Part shown: one piece after another, positions 7,982-16,940 of the stretch
How the letters are laid out: each line of letters starts with the position of its first letter
How positions within the stretch are numbered: position 1 is the first letter of the stretch
Assembly (NCBI GenBank): GCA_028066055.1
Contig: JALCBY010000015.1
Span: 26,380 to 90,379, forward strand
Direction: 5' to 3'
DNA: 64,000 nucleotides
Source: Hyphomicrobiaceae bacterium
GTDB taxonomy: Bacteria; Pseudomonadota; Alphaproteobacteria; Rhizobiales; Methyloligellaceae
Translations under genes and position numbers: made by a program
The notes under the pieces: model-generated
The model's database searches: none
What the model saw: only the letters and a program-made list of their open reading frames with translations
Told to the model about the DNA's origin: nothing

Positions 7982-9196
7982 ATGAGCCAAAGTACCGTCT
8001 TGATCATCTGCGTGGCGCGGGTTCTTCTCTTCCTGCCCTTCATGACCATCGCCGGTTGCATTCCGATCCTCATCGAGGAATGGAACATCGGCGCGGCCAA
8101 GGTCGGGATGATCGTGTCCGGCTTCTATTTCACCTACGCTTTCTCCCTGTTCGGCTTTTCCTGGCTGAGCGATCATATCGGGGCCAAGCGCGCCGTTCTG
8201 ATCTCGGCCTTCACGACCGGTTTTTCCTGTGTGGCGTTCGGCGTTTTCGCGCGCGACTTCACCTCAACTCTCATCCTCTACAGCTTTGTCGGACTGTTTC
8301 AGGGCGGCGTCTATACGCCGGTGATTATGCTGTTCGGAGAGAACGCCCCGCCGGGGCGGCTCGGCACGGTGATCGGTTGGCTGATCGCCTCGACCTCGAT
8401 CGGATATGCCGCGTCCATCGGGGTTACGGGGGCATCCATCGGACTGTCCGGCTGGCAACTTGCATTCCTGGCGACAGGCCTGCCGCCGGCGGCCGGTGCC
8501 GCACTACTGACCTTCTCTATCAGGCGCTTGCCCAATGTGATCCACGCCCGCGCGCCCGGGAACGGGCTGTGGGCACAACTCAGACGCAACGTCAGCGCGC
8601 GGCGATTGCTTGTCGGTTATACCTGCCACAACTGGGAACTGATCGGCATGTGGAGCTGGGCGCCGGCCTTTCTTGCCGCCAGCTTCGTGCTGAGTGGGGC
8701 GACGACCGTGACGGCCACGCTCCTGAGCACCCAGTTCATCACCATTCTGCATCTGGGGGGCGGGTTTGCCGCCTACTCCATGGGCAAGCTGTCCGACACG
8801 CTGGGGCGGCGGACGGTTCTGATATGGTCCGCCGCCGTCGCGGCTGCTTTCTCGCTCGGCATCGGCTGGCTGGTGGGCGTGAGTCCTTATCTGCTCGCCC
8901 TCTTGGTCATCACCTACTCGTTCTTCGCCATCGGCGACTCGCCCGTCCTGTCCACCGCCATGACCGAGGAAGCGGACGCGGGAACGCTCGGCTCCCTCCT
9001 CGCCCTCCGGTCCATGACCGGTTTTCTGGCGGGCGCGGCCTCGCCTGCACTGGTCGGTTGGACGATCGACCGGTTGCGGATGGACAATGCGGGGGACGCA
9101 ACCGTCTGGGGCGTCTCCTTTGCAATCCTCGGTCTTGGCGGACTGCTCGCCGTCTGGTTCGCCTTCAGGCTTCCGGCCCGGTCCAGGTTGGATTGA
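7982..9196 (+). CDS. Major facilitator superfamily (MFS) transporter
   Basis: This 404-residue protein has the hydrophobicity of twelve membrane helices. The loop between helices 2 and 3 carries WLSDHIGAKRAV, a form of the MFS signature GxxxDRxGRR, and its second-half copy is KLSDTLGRRTVL. The start ATG at 7982 lies 64 bases after the previous gene. Substrate is not predictable; the sequence resembles organic-anion or sugar-type carriers of the wider family rather than drug exporters with 14 helices. The gene converges on the DUF2235 gene. Confidence 0.85.
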   Translation: MSQSTVLIICVARVLLFLPFMTIAGCIPILIEEWNIGAAKVGMIVSGFYFTYAFSLFGFSWLSDHIGAKRAVLISAFTTGFSCVAFGVFARDFTSTLILYSFVGLFQGGVYTPVIMLFGENAPPGRLGTVIGWLIASTSIGYAASIGVTGASIGLSGWQLAFLATGLPPAAGAALLTFSIRRLPNVIHARAPGNGLWAQLRRNVSARRLLVGYTCHNWELIGMWSWAPAFLAASFVLSGATTVTATLLSTQFITILHLGGGFAAYSMGKLSDTLGRRTVLIWSAAVAAAFSLGIGWLVGVSPYLLALLVITYSFFAIGDSPVLSTAMTEEADAGTLGSLLALRSMTGFLAGAASPALVGWTIDRLRMDNAGDATVWGVSFAILGLGGLLAVWFAFRLPARSRLD

Positions 9197-9226
9197 TGCC
9201 TGAATGCCTATGCGGGAATTTGCCGC

Positions 9227-10345
9227 TCAACCCCTCGGTGGCGCCGGCAAATTCTCCGGCCGATACGCCCTGCCTCCGGACTTGTGGGTTCTGCGTTCCC
9301 TCACCGTCGGGTGGATATCCGCATCCTCCGGGATGTGTCGCGGTTCGTTGAAGGGGTGATGCAGGCCGAGGATGGATTCGATAACGGCCCATCCGGGCCG
9401 CATGGAGTCGTGCAGTTCGCCATGCGGATCGGGAGCGACATAGTTCCGCGAGCTGTTTTTCGGGTTCCGCCCAAGCACCAACCGCCTCGCCATCTCCGGC
9501 CTGAATGTGAGGCCGTGCTCCCCGGCCTCATCCATCATCCATTGCAACGGAATTTTGGCGGCGCCGCTTTCCGGTTCCGGATGCCCGCCGCCGATGTCGG
9601 AATGGTAACCGGCAAACCAGACCTGACGGACATCCTGGGGAGTTGCCTTCTCGTCTTTCACGAAAGGGTTCGTCTTGAAGAGCTGAGGTTCTTCCCACGT
9701 GAAATGACGGAACATCCGCCGGCGTTCGTCAATGGCCAGTGCGTGGCGAAAGACCTGCACGCTGGGGTTTCTCTGGGTATAGGGCAGCGTTTCGAAGGAG
9801 GGGATATAGAACCGGTCCGGACGCGGGATGATGACTGACCCCACCGTATCCCAGCATCCCATGAACCTGATCGTCACGCGGCGCGCGGCAAGGACTTCGT
9901 TGACGCGCCATGCAATCGAGAAATCGTCTTTTTCGCTGGCGCGCTTGTAAGCGGTCAGGGCGTAGCCGCACAGGTTTTCCTGCTCCGGTTCGAGCAGGCC
10001 GACCATATGCAGGAACCCGGCAAGAACACGGACTGTATATGCGCCCCTGCTGAAACCGAACAGGTAGATCGTGTCCTCAGGCCGGTGGTTGCGTACCAGG
10101 AACCGGTAGGCTTCGAGAATGTTCGCATCGAGGCCGTACCCCGTCGCGAGGCCGAAGATGCCCTTGGCCTCGCTCCTCAGGCGGGACCAGGCGCCGCCGT
10201 CGCTCAGCGTCCCGACACCGGGGTCGTAATAGGCGATCTGCGCTTTGTCCTTCTTGAGAACCCGGAAAAACTTCAGGACGTTCGACTGGTTTTCCTTGAT
10301 TTCGTTTCCGGTCCCGTCGCAGCAAATTACCAGTCGTCGTGCCAT
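9227..10345 (-). CDS. DUF2235 alpha/beta-hydrolase domain protein
   Basis: This 372-residue protein starts MARRLVICCDGTGN, the typical DUF2235 opening with the acidic CDGTGN loop. The nucleophile motif is GFSRGA (Ser99), and HSDIGGGH supplies Asp and His residues. DUF2235 includes the catalytic part of Tle1-type phospholipase effectors, but here there are no VgrG, PAAR or immunity genes nearby, no signal peptide and no extra domains, so a stand-alone housekeeping hydrolase is more likely. ATG 10345 is preferred because AGGAG lies seven bases upstream. The frame stays open to 10597, but that part looks non-coding and contains strong inverted repeats. Confidence 0.8.
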   Translation of the reverse strand: MARRLVICCDGTGNEIKENQSNVLKFFRVLKKDKAQIAYYDPGVGTLSDGGAWSRLRSEAKGIFGLATGYGLDANILEAYRFLVRNHRPEDTIYLFGFSRGAYTVRVLAGFLHMVGLLEPEQENLCGYALTAYKRASEKDDFSIAWRVNEVLAARRVTIRFMGCWDTVGSVIIPRPDRFYIPSFETLPYTQRNPSVQVFRHALAIDERRRMFRHFTWEEPQLFKTNPFVKDEKATPQDVRQVWFAGYHSDIGGGHPEPESGAAKIPLQWMMDEAGEHGLTFRPEMARRLVLGRNPKNSSRNYVAPDPHGELHDSMRPGWAVIESILGLHHPFNEPRHIPEDADIHPTVRERRTHKSGGRAYRPENLPAPPRG

Positions 10346-10478
10346 TGCGCTGCTCCTGATGATCAGGGGCCATCCTAGCGGACATGAATACTCCGGCAAA
10401 TATCGATAAGCAGGCGGTTGCGCCCTCACCCGACCCGGTTCGCGCCGCGCTGCCGGCAATCCCTGATGCATGGTTCCG

Positions 10479-10557
10479 CGAAAAGGGGTGCCGCCCCGTT
10501 TTCGAACAACCCGCGCGCGGCTCGCAAGGTCGTCCATCTCCATCAAAACGGGGCGGC
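10479..10557 (-). promoter_or_regulatory. Overlapping inverted repeats in the leader region of the DUF2235 gene
   Basis: A 13-base sequence GCCGCCCCGTTTT (10490-10502) is perfectly complementary to AAAACGGGGCGGC (10545-10557). The same segment can instead pair with CGAAAAGGGG (10479-10488), giving a compact hairpin at 10479-10504 with one bulge. The two structures exclude each other, as in attenuators. They lie about 130-210 bases before the DUF2235 start on its coding strand. No U-run follows the small hairpin, so classical termination is not shown. Confidence 0.4.
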
Positions 10558-10682
10558 TTCTTTCATTTCCTTGGCCGTACCGGTGGGTAGTGCTCACCGT
10601 GGCCGCGGAAATGAAGACTGTGTGTCGGTATCGAATTCAGGTTTGACCCGCCTCCACGCGGCTGCGCCGGCGTGACGGAATT

Positions 10683-10698
10683 GACGGCAATTGCCGTC
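10683..10698. repeat. Perfect 16-bp palindrome
   Basis: GACGGCAATTGCCGTC reads the same on both strands. It stands alone in a non-coding stretch about 400 bases before the phasin-like gene. It may be a dimeric regulator site; no promoter element could be assigned to it. Confidence 0.35.
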
Positions 10699-11084
10699 GT
10701 CGGGTCGTTTTGGCTTAAGCCGCGGAATAAGTGGAGTTCAACGGGAGGCTCGCGACCGCCGGACCTGTAAACGCTCCTTTCAACACCTCATGTCTCCCGA
10801 TACCGGTGACTTGATGTGGAGGTGGGAGGCCGCGGGGGGGGAATAAAGTGACCTGCATCACACTCTCCTCGAATTTCGCTTCGGTGGGCGCTTTGGCTGG
10901 ACAGGCCGTCCCGTGTGGGTGTCTAATGGAAGGCACTCAGTACAGGAGTGAATACCCCCTTGCGCCTTTCAGTCAGTGGCGCAGCGTTAGCTTGGTCGCG
11001 CCGCTTGCCTTCGTGGTGCACAGGTTGAAACGCCGGTATGGAGGCGGCACCACGCTCGCAGCGGCGCCTGATGGGAGCGAGCAG

Positions 11085-11546
11085 ATGCCCGAACAGGAAA
11101 CCCGGACCAGTGAGGAAACGCGGGCGCCGGAAGGCGCCGCGACGGCCAATGAGCTGTTTCAGGCGGCGAGACTTCTCTTCGGCTGGAACACGGACCTTAT
11201 GCGCTTCTACGCGCAACGCGTGGTGCGCTACGGCGAACTGCCCCTGCGGCTGCTGGCATGCACGAACGCATCGGATCTGCAGAGGCTGCAGGCCGATTTC
11301 CTGCGCCAGCTTACCGATGAATATCGCGGTGAAGCCGCAAGACTGTCCAGGATCACAGGCGAAGCGGACGTGGCCGCCGCTGAGGAGCTGGATGCGGAAT
11401 ATGCTTCACGCCTGCGCAAGGCGCAGGAGGATGCGGCCCGCATCATAGAGGAGGCCAAGGCCCAGGCAGCGCGCATCGTCGCGGCTGCGCAGGAGCAGGT
11501 GGAGCCGCCCGCCGAACAGCCGGAGAAGCTCAAGAAACGTGCCTGA
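11085..11546 (+). CDS. Phasin-like protein
   Basis: With the ATG at 11085 (GGGAG seven bases upstream) the product is 153 residues. Residues about 25-85 show the phasin pattern of a helical block with FNxW-like FGWNTDLMRFYAQR, a run of about 15 residues, then NASDLQRLQADFLRQLTDEY, typical of granule-associated proteins. The C-terminal third is an Ala/Glu-rich predicted coiled coil (EEAKAQAARIVAAAQEQ) ending in a basic KLKKRA. Phasins coat polyhydroxyalkanoate granules; no PHA synthase is nearby, so this role is inferred from the sequence pattern alone. An open frame to 10848 exists, but its extra N-terminus looks unlike the family. Confidence 0.6.
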   Translation: MPEQETRTSEETRAPEGAATANELFQAARLLFGWNTDLMRFYAQRVVRYGELPLRLLACTNASDLQRLQADFLRQLTDEYRGEAARLSRITGEADVAAAEELDAEYASRLRKAQEDAARIIEEAKAQAARIVAAAQEQVEPPAEQPEKLKKRA

Positions 11547-11734
11547 ACTCCGAATGAGCCTGTGGATAAGCGTGTAAGCGTGCAGAGCAGTCATGGACGT
11601 GTCACGTCCCGTGCATAGGGTTTACGCGCCTTACCAGTGTGCTTCAGGCCAGTATGCTTCAGGACAGCTCCCTTCTTGTCCTTCCCGAACGGATGCGGGG
11701 CCGTCCTTATCCATCCTGGCAATGTCCCGGGTAT

Positions 11735-12421
11735 TCAGCCGACCCCCGCCAGCGCCCGGAAAAAGGGCAGCAGCCAGGTGACCGGTGTCCAGACGATCCA
11801 CTGGAAGATGTTTAGGTCCATGCCGAGTTGCCGGCCCGCAAGCGGAAGAATGAAGATCACGCCGATGAGTATGAACATGCCGTAGGGCTCAAGGCGCGCC
11901 AATGGCCGCCCGAGCGCCGGTGGCAGAAGGCCGACCGCCACTCGCCCACCGTCGAGCGGCGGCAGCGGCAGCATGTTGAAGACCGCCAGCACCAGATTGA
12001 GGATGATCGAGTTTGAAAGCGTCCGCCCCACCCACTGGGTGGCCACTTCCGGCACAAGCCAGAGAAGATGGAAAAGAAGCGCCGACGCCGCGGCGAGCAC
12101 CAGATTGATGCCGGGTCCGACCGCCGCCACGATGATCATGCCCAAGCGTGGATTCCGCAAGGCGGCGAAATTGACCGGCACCGGCTTGGCCCAGCCGAAC
12201 AGGAACGGCGCGCGCATGAACAGCAGCAGGGCCGGCAGAATAACCGTGCCGAAGGGGTCCACATGCTTCAGTGGATTGAAGGTAACTCTCCCTTGCGCAT
12301 AAGCCGTGTTGTCGCCCAGCTTCCATGCGGCGTAGGCATGGGCTGCTTCATGGAAGGTGATCGCGATCAGGACCGGGATGATCCATGTCGTACCGGTGGA
12401 GATGAGTCCGGCAAAATCCAT
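11735..12421 (-). CDS. Site-2 protease family (M50B) membrane metalloprotease
   Basis: The 228-residue protein begins MDFAGLISTGTTW and has the zinc motif HEAAH (residues 24-28) in the first membrane helix. The third ligand region, NMLPLPPLDGGR, lies about residue 155-165. Several other hydrophobic segments complete a compact six-helix-like core. There is no PDZ domain, so it belongs to the short M50B type rather than RseP. Such proteases cut transmembrane segments of regulators or short membrane peptides. AGAGG lies eight bases before ATG 12421, which supports this start over the upstream alternative at 12511. Confidence 0.85.
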   Translation of the reverse strand: MDFAGLISTGTTWIIPVLIAITFHEAAHAYAAWKLGDNTAYAQGRVTFNPLKHVDPFGTVILPALLLFMRAPFLFGWAKPVPVNFAALRNPRLGMIIVAAVGPGINLVLAAASALLFHLLWLVPEVATQWVGRTLSNSIILNLVLAVFNMLPLPPLDGGRVAVGLLPPALGRPLARLEPYGMFILIGVIFILPLAGRQLGMDLNIFQWIVWTPVTWLLPFFRALAGVG

Positions 12422-12528
12422 GCCTGTAACCTCTGGAAGAATGGGCGTGTCTGCGCCGTGTGGCGTGTGATGAGGGGTATAGGCCGCGATCGCCCGCAGG
12501 CAAAGTCCCAATCGTCAGCGTGAAACCA

Positions 12529-12984
12529 TCATTCGACGGCGATATCGAAATGCAGCACGTCCTCGCGTGAGCCCAGGCTCTCATACAGCGCGATTGCCGG
12601 AGCGTCGCCGTGATCGGCCTGGACGAAGATCACCCAGGCGCCATGCGTCCGGGCAATGCCCTTCAGATGTTCGATCAACGCGGTGGCGACGCCTTGTCTG
12701 CGGTGTTTCTCCAGGACGGCCAGATCGTAGATGTAAACCTCGCTGCGCGCCTGTTCGAATTTTTCGAGCACATAGGCCGCAAGCCCGCCGACCACCTGCC
12801 CGTCGCTGATCGCCGCCAGCGCGATGAAGGTGTCCGACGCAAGCAGTTTCTTCAGATAGGCATCGTCGGGCCGCGCTGCGCCATAGGTCTCGGTGTCCTC
12901 GAACCCTTCCCCGAAGACGGTGAGCAGGTCGTGCATCGCGGCGATGTCCGATGCGGAAAGTTCACGGATCACGACGGACGGCAT
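12529..12984 (-). CDS. GNAT acetyltransferase of the AAC(3)-I (aminoglycoside 3-N-acetyltransferase) family
   Basis: The 151-residue protein aligns by eye over its length with AAC(3)-I enzymes. It has the N-terminal LLTVFGEGFED block, the acetyl-CoA loop HRRQGVATALIEHLK, and the C-terminal block VIFVQADHGDAPAIALYESL followed by VLHFDI. These blocks are family hallmarks not shared by generic GNATs. It is chromosomal, flanked by housekeeping genes and without integron features, so it is probably an intrinsic acetyltransferase whose natural substrate may not be an antibiotic. The start at ATG 12984 is supported by GAGGAG about ten bases upstream. It is divergent from the FUSC gene. Confidence 0.85.
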   Translation of the reverse strand: MPSVVIRELSASDIAAMHDLLTVFGEGFEDTETYGAARPDDAYLKKLLASDTFIALAAISDGQVVGGLAAYVLEKFEQARSEVYIYDLAVLEKHRRQGVATALIEHLKGIARTHGAWVIFVQADHGDAPAIALYESLGSREDVLHFDIAVE

Positions 12985-13112
12985 GGGCGTGGGACTCCTC
13001 GATTGATATGGCGCATCGACAGGATCGGTGTTGATGCAATCGCTGCTGGCGTTGGAAACTGGCAACAATCGGCGGACATGTCGACGATCAAAGACGCCGA
13101 GCGTCCTCCCCC

Positions 13113-15347
13113 GTGACAAACGCGCCGAATTGGCCGAGGCTGTCGCCGGTTGGGGGGCGCCTGTTGAGCAGTCTGTCGAATATATGGTCGGTTTTGGAAG
13201 GGCGCGATCCGAACCGGATCAACCTGCGCAAGGCGGCCCGCGCCTGCATTCTTGCGCCGGCGACCTTCTTCTTCCTTGACTATGCGCTCGCCCAGCCGCT
13301 CGTCGCCGCCTTCGGGTTCCTTTCCTGTTTCTGCCATCTGGTGTTTGCCAATTTCGGCGGACCGACGACGCCGCGCGCAATTGCCTACGCCGCGTCCATC
13401 GCGCTGACCAGTCTTGTGGTCGTTACCGGGTCTCTGCTGTCGGACACGACGGGCTGGGCCGCTCTAGGCATGTTCGTGCTGATGTTTGCGGCCGTGTTCT
13501 CGACTGCGCTGGGGGGATACGCGCCGGCCTTCGTATCGCCGCTGGCATTGGCTTACGCCTGTTCGATATTCATCCCGCTCGAAGCCATCGGCCTTGGCGA
13601 GCGCGTGTCCGCCTGGGCTTTCGGCGGTGTGGTTGCTCTTTTCGGCGGCGTGTTTCTGTGGCCGCGCGATGCACGCGCGAAGCTGCAGGATACGCTTGGC
13701 GATATCATTTCCGCCCTTGGCCGTGCGGTCGCGTCATGGGCGAATGGGCAGGACGGGGCGAAGGACCTCGCCGAGGTCGAATCGAAACTCCATGCGCTGC
13801 GGGCGAATATGGAGATGTCGCCCCTGCGTCCGACCGCCATGGGTGCGCGCGATGTCGGGCTGTTGCACATGATGGAAAGCCTGATCGCGGCGACGGCAGC
13901 CGCGAAGGAGGTATTGGCGCATGACGTTCGCGACATGGACCGGGAGCTTGCCGGACAGGTGATCGAGGGATTGGCGCGCGCCGATGCCGTATTGCGCGGC
14001 ACGGCGGATGTGGGCGTCATGCGCGACGAGATCGCATTGCTGGACACGGCTCTCAAACAGGGCCGCGAACATGTGCAGGCGCGGCTCGAAGCGTTGGATG
14101 AAGATCAGATCGACGCGGCCATCGAAAGCCTGCACGTCTCGTTTCCGGTCCTGGCCCTTGCCCATATGACGTTGTGGATCGAGTCTGATGCGGCGCAGGC
14201 GCGCGGCCTCAACCTCGACGCGGTCGATGCGGAAGCGCAATCGTCTTCCGCGCCCCTCGGTCTTGCCCGTGCACGCGCCATCGTCCGGACCCATTTCGAT
14301 ACCGGCGGTGTCGTTTTCCGGAACGCCGCGCGCGCGGCGACCGGCCTTGCGCTCGGGGTTCTGGTCGCCAAGACGGTTCCCACGGGCCACGGCTTCTGGG
14401 TGGTGCTGGGTGTGGCGACCGTTCTGCGCACGAGCGCGGCCTCTACGACGGCAACCGCGGTGCAGGCCATCTCGGGCACCCTCCTCGGGTTTGCCGCCGC
14501 GGCGGCGGTTGTCTTGTCGTTGGACGACAATCCGGACCGGCTCACATGGCTGGTGCCGCCGCTCGTCTTCCTGGCGGCCTATTCGGGCGGCGCGTTGGGT
14601 CTTGCGATTGGTCAGATGGCATTCACCACTATGGTCGTTGTGGTATTCAGCGTCGTGAAACCCGCCGGGCTCGACGTCGATATCGCCCGGGTCGAGACGA
14701 TTCTGCTGGGTGCCGTCTGTGCGTCGGTTGTCGGCTTCCTCATGTGGCCGCGAGGCGCGCGTGCCGAGCTGGCACGATCCGTTGCCGAGGTATTCGAGGC
14801 GGCCGCTGCCGCTCTCGAAGCGGCCCTGTCGGATGACGGGCAAAGGCGCCGCGAAGCCGGCGGGCAGCTTCAGGCGGCGCGGCAGCGCGCGCGGGCGGCT
14901 TTCGTTACCGCGCTCAATGAGCGGGGCGAAAAACTGAACGCGCCCGACTGGGCGCTCTTGTCCCGGCCACCGGCGATGTTGCTGGCACTACTTCAGGGAT
15001 TGCTGCCATCCTTTCCTGCCATGTCGTTCAAGGCGGGCCGGATTGCCGCGGAGGCGGTCCGCGACCAGGGCAGGACCGTGATGGACCGCCTTACATTTGT
15101 CTCAGGCGCGTTGAGAGGCGCGCAGGCGAAGGACGCCATGCCCGTCCGGCGCGATGCGGCCCCGGAACTCAAGGCGTGTCTGAAGGCATGCTTCAAAACC
15201 AAAAGATCCGCCCTTCCCGACACCCTTGCGCTGATTGCCTGGAGCGACTGGCTTTCCCAGCTGGACGACTCGATCGACGAAGCCGCGGACGCAATCGGCA
15301 GCGTATCAGGCGCCGCCGCGCCGCGCGCTTGGCTGCGGTGGGACTAG
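13113..15347 (+). CDS. FUSC-family inner membrane transporter
   Basis: This 744-residue protein has the FUSC layout: an N-terminal six-helix membrane block (about 40-190), a long soluble region (about 190-400), a second membrane block (about 405-560) and a soluble C-terminal part. The second block opens with RNAARAATGLALGVLVA and GHGFWVVLGVATVLR, a typical repeat seen in fusaric-acid-resistance proteins. They export aromatic acids or related compounds, often with a periplasmic adaptor; no adaptor gene is adjacent here. The start is GTG at 13113. It is divergent from the AAC(3)-I-like gene with 128 bases between them. Confidence 0.85.
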   Translation: MTNAPNWPRLSPVGGRLLSSLSNIWSVLEGRDPNRINLRKAARACILAPATFFFLDYALAQPLVAAFGFLSCFCHLVFANFGGPTTPRAIAYAASIALTSLVVVTGSLLSDTTGWAALGMFVLMFAAVFSTALGGYAPAFVSPLALAYACSIFIPLEAIGLGERVSAWAFGGVVALFGGVFLWPRDARAKLQDTLGDIISALGRAVASWANGQDGAKDLAEVESKLHALRANMEMSPLRPTAMGARDVGLLHMMESLIAATAAAKEVLAHDVRDMDRELAGQVIEGLARADAVLRGTADVGVMRDEIALLDTALKQGREHVQARLEALDEDQIDAAIESLHVSFPVLALAHMTLWIESDAAQARGLNLDAVDAEAQSSSAPLGLARARAIVRTHFDTGGVVFRNAARAATGLALGVLVAKTVPTGHGFWVVLGVATVLRTSAASTTATAVQAISGTLLGFAAAAAVVLSLDDNPDRLTWLVPPLVFLAAYSGGALGLAIGQMAFTTMVVVVFSVVKPAGLDVDIARVETILLGAVCASVVGFLMWPRGARAELARSVAEVFEAAAAALEAALSDDGQRRREAGGQLQAARQRARAAFVTALNERGEKLNAPDWALLSRPPAMLLALLQGLLPSFPAMSFKAGRIAAEAVRDQGRTVMDRLTFVSGALRGAQAKDAMPVRRDAAPELKACLKACFKTKRSALPDTLALIAWSDWLSQLDDSIDEAADAIGSVSGAAAPRAWLRWD

Positions 15348-15457
15348 GATGTGTGAAGTAAGAAAGTTTCCCGTAACGCCGATTGCCAATAAACCATTGA
15401 GATGCAACCATAAAGCATGATGAGAAAACACGCGCAGACTGACAGCAGGTTGGACAC

Positions 15458-16828
15458 ATGCCCGGCAATCTGACACTGGCCCAGCTCAGGAAAGCCGTTG
15501 GCAACGGCGAGATCGACACCGTGATCGCCGCCCAGGTGGACATGCAGGGCCGTCTGATGGGCAAGCGGTTCCAGGCGGAACATTTCATCGACAGCGCGGT
15601 GACGGAAACGCACAGCTGCAACTATCTGTTGGCGACCGATATGGAGATGGAAACGGTCGAGGGCTATGCGGCGTCGAGTTGGGCTGCCGGTTACGGCGAC
15701 TATACGATGATCCCCGACCTCGCCACCCTGCGCCGTATCCCCTGGCTTGAGGGAACGGCCCTGGTGCTGTGCGACGTGGTGGACCATCACAGCCATGAAG
15801 ACGTGCCCCATTCTCCCCGCGCCATCCTGAAAAAGCAGATCGCGCGGCTTGAAGAACGCGGCATGACCGCGAAGGTTGCGACCGAGCTCGAATTCTTCCT
15901 GTTCCGGCAGAGCTACGAGGAGGTTGAGGCGTCGGGTTATCGCGGCATCGATCCGATCAGCCCCTATAACGAGGACTACCACATCTTCCAGACCACCAAG
16001 GAAGAGGATGTCATGCGGGCGATCCGCACCGGGCTGCATGGCGCGGGCATTCCCGTCGAGGGCACCAAGGGGGAAGCCGAATGCGGCCAGGAGGAAATCA
16101 ATATCTCCCATGCCGGCCCGCTCGAATGCGCTGACAACCATGCCATCGCCAAGAATGGATGCAAGGAGATCGCCTGGTCGCGGAACCGCGCTTTGACCTT
16201 CATGGCGAAGTGGGACACCGACATGGCGGGCAGCTCCAGCCACATTCATCAGTCTCTCTGGTCGAAGGATGGCAAGACGCCGCTGTTTCACGACCCTGAG
16301 GGTGAGTACGGTATGTCTGAAACCATGCGTCACTATCTGGCGGGCCTTCTGACCCACGCCAGCGAAATCACCTATTTCCTCGCGCCTTACGTCAATTCCT
16401 ACAAGCGGTTTGCGAAGGACACTTTCGCACCGACCAAGGCCGTCTGGGCGCTCGACAACCGCACGGCGGGGTATCGTGTGTGCGGTGACGGCACCACATC
16501 CGTGCGGATCGAATGCCGTGTCGGCGGTGCCGACCTCAATCCCTATCTCGCCTTGTCCGCGTCGCTGGCGGCAGGTCTCGACGGCATCGAACGCGAAATG
16601 GAGCTCGAACCTGAATTCACCGGAAACGCCTACACGGCTGAAAATATTCGCGAAATTCCGACCACACTGCGCGCGGCAATGGATGCGCTCAACGGCTCCA
16701 CTATGTTGCGCGAGGCGTTCGGCGGCGAGGTTGTCGACCACTATGTCCGAGCGGCGGAGTGGGAGCAGGAAGAATATGACCGCCACGTCACCGATTGGGA
16801 TCTCAAGCGGGGTTTCGAACGCGCCTGA
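15458..16828 (+). CDS. Glutamine synthetase family protein (gamma-glutamyl ligase type)
   Basis: This 456-residue protein has the glutamine-synthetase fold: ELEFFLF in the metal site (about 140-146), the GQEEINI region (about 205), HIHQSLW with the ammonia/amine pocket (about 264), and NSYKRF plus NRTAGYRVCGDG near 330-350. The HIHQS form and the divergent N-terminus match the GlnA-like ligases that join glutamate to amines (for example gamma-glutamylpolyamine or N-methylglutamine synthetases) rather than the nitrogen-regulated GlnA. No Puu-type or methylamine genes flank it, so the amine is unknown. It is separated from the FUSC gene by 110 bases. Confidence 0.85.
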   Translation: MPGNLTLAQLRKAVGNGEIDTVIAAQVDMQGRLMGKRFQAEHFIDSAVTETHSCNYLLATDMEMETVEGYAASSWAAGYGDYTMIPDLATLRRIPWLEGTALVLCDVVDHHSHEDVPHSPRAILKKQIARLEERGMTAKVATELEFFLFRQSYEEVEASGYRGIDPISPYNEDYHIFQTTKEEDVMRAIRTGLHGAGIPVEGTKGEAECGQEEINISHAGPLECADNHAIAKNGCKEIAWSRNRALTFMAKWDTDMAGSSSHIHQSLWSKDGKTPLFHDPEGEYGMSETMRHYLAGLLTHASEITYFLAPYVNSYKRFAKDTFAPTKAVWALDNRTAGYRVCGDGTTSVRIECRVGGADLNPYLALSASLAAGLDGIEREMELEPEFTGNAYTAENIREIPTTLRAAMDALNGSTMLREAFGGEVVDHYVRAAEWEQEEYDRHVTDWDLKRGFERA

Positions 16829-16845
16829 CTTCCTTTTCAAACATT

Positions 16846-16859
16846 TGCGTTGCAACGCA
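16846..16859. promoter_or_regulatory. Perfect 14-bp palindrome between the ligase and GFA genes
   Basis: TGCGTTGCAACGCA lies 18 bases after the ligase stop and 82 bases before the GFA start. It may be a dimeric operator for the GFA gene or the stem of a small hairpin. No T-run follows, so it is not a classical terminator. Confidence 0.4.
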
Positions 16860-16940
16860 CGTTCGGTCTGAATGCTGCCGGTTGCCCATGCGGACGTGAT
16901 AAGCAACGCTGAACACGCAACACCCATTCCGGAGTTCACC

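Larger units (their letters stand above)
10346..11084. other. Long intergenic stretch (739 bases) with inverted repeats
   Basis: I see no convincing gene here. The frames that stay open lack ribosome-binding sites and familiar sequence. The part next to the DUF2235 gene (minus strand) holds overlapping inverted repeats at 10479-10557. A perfect 16-bp palindrome lies at 10683-10698. The right end (about 10840-11084) probably holds the promoter of the phasin-like gene, and ends in GGGAG seven bases before its ATG. Confidence 0.5.

Noticed and set aside
7870..9351. 493-residue open frame overlapping the MFS gene on the same strand
   Set aside because: The Arg-rich product has no hydrophobic periodicity, while the other frame encodes a clear MFS transporter.
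9227..10345. DUF2235 protein as a T6SS phospholipase effector
   Set aside because: No VgrG, PAAR, adaptor or immunity gene lies nearby and the protein has no extra domains, so the effector role is not supported.
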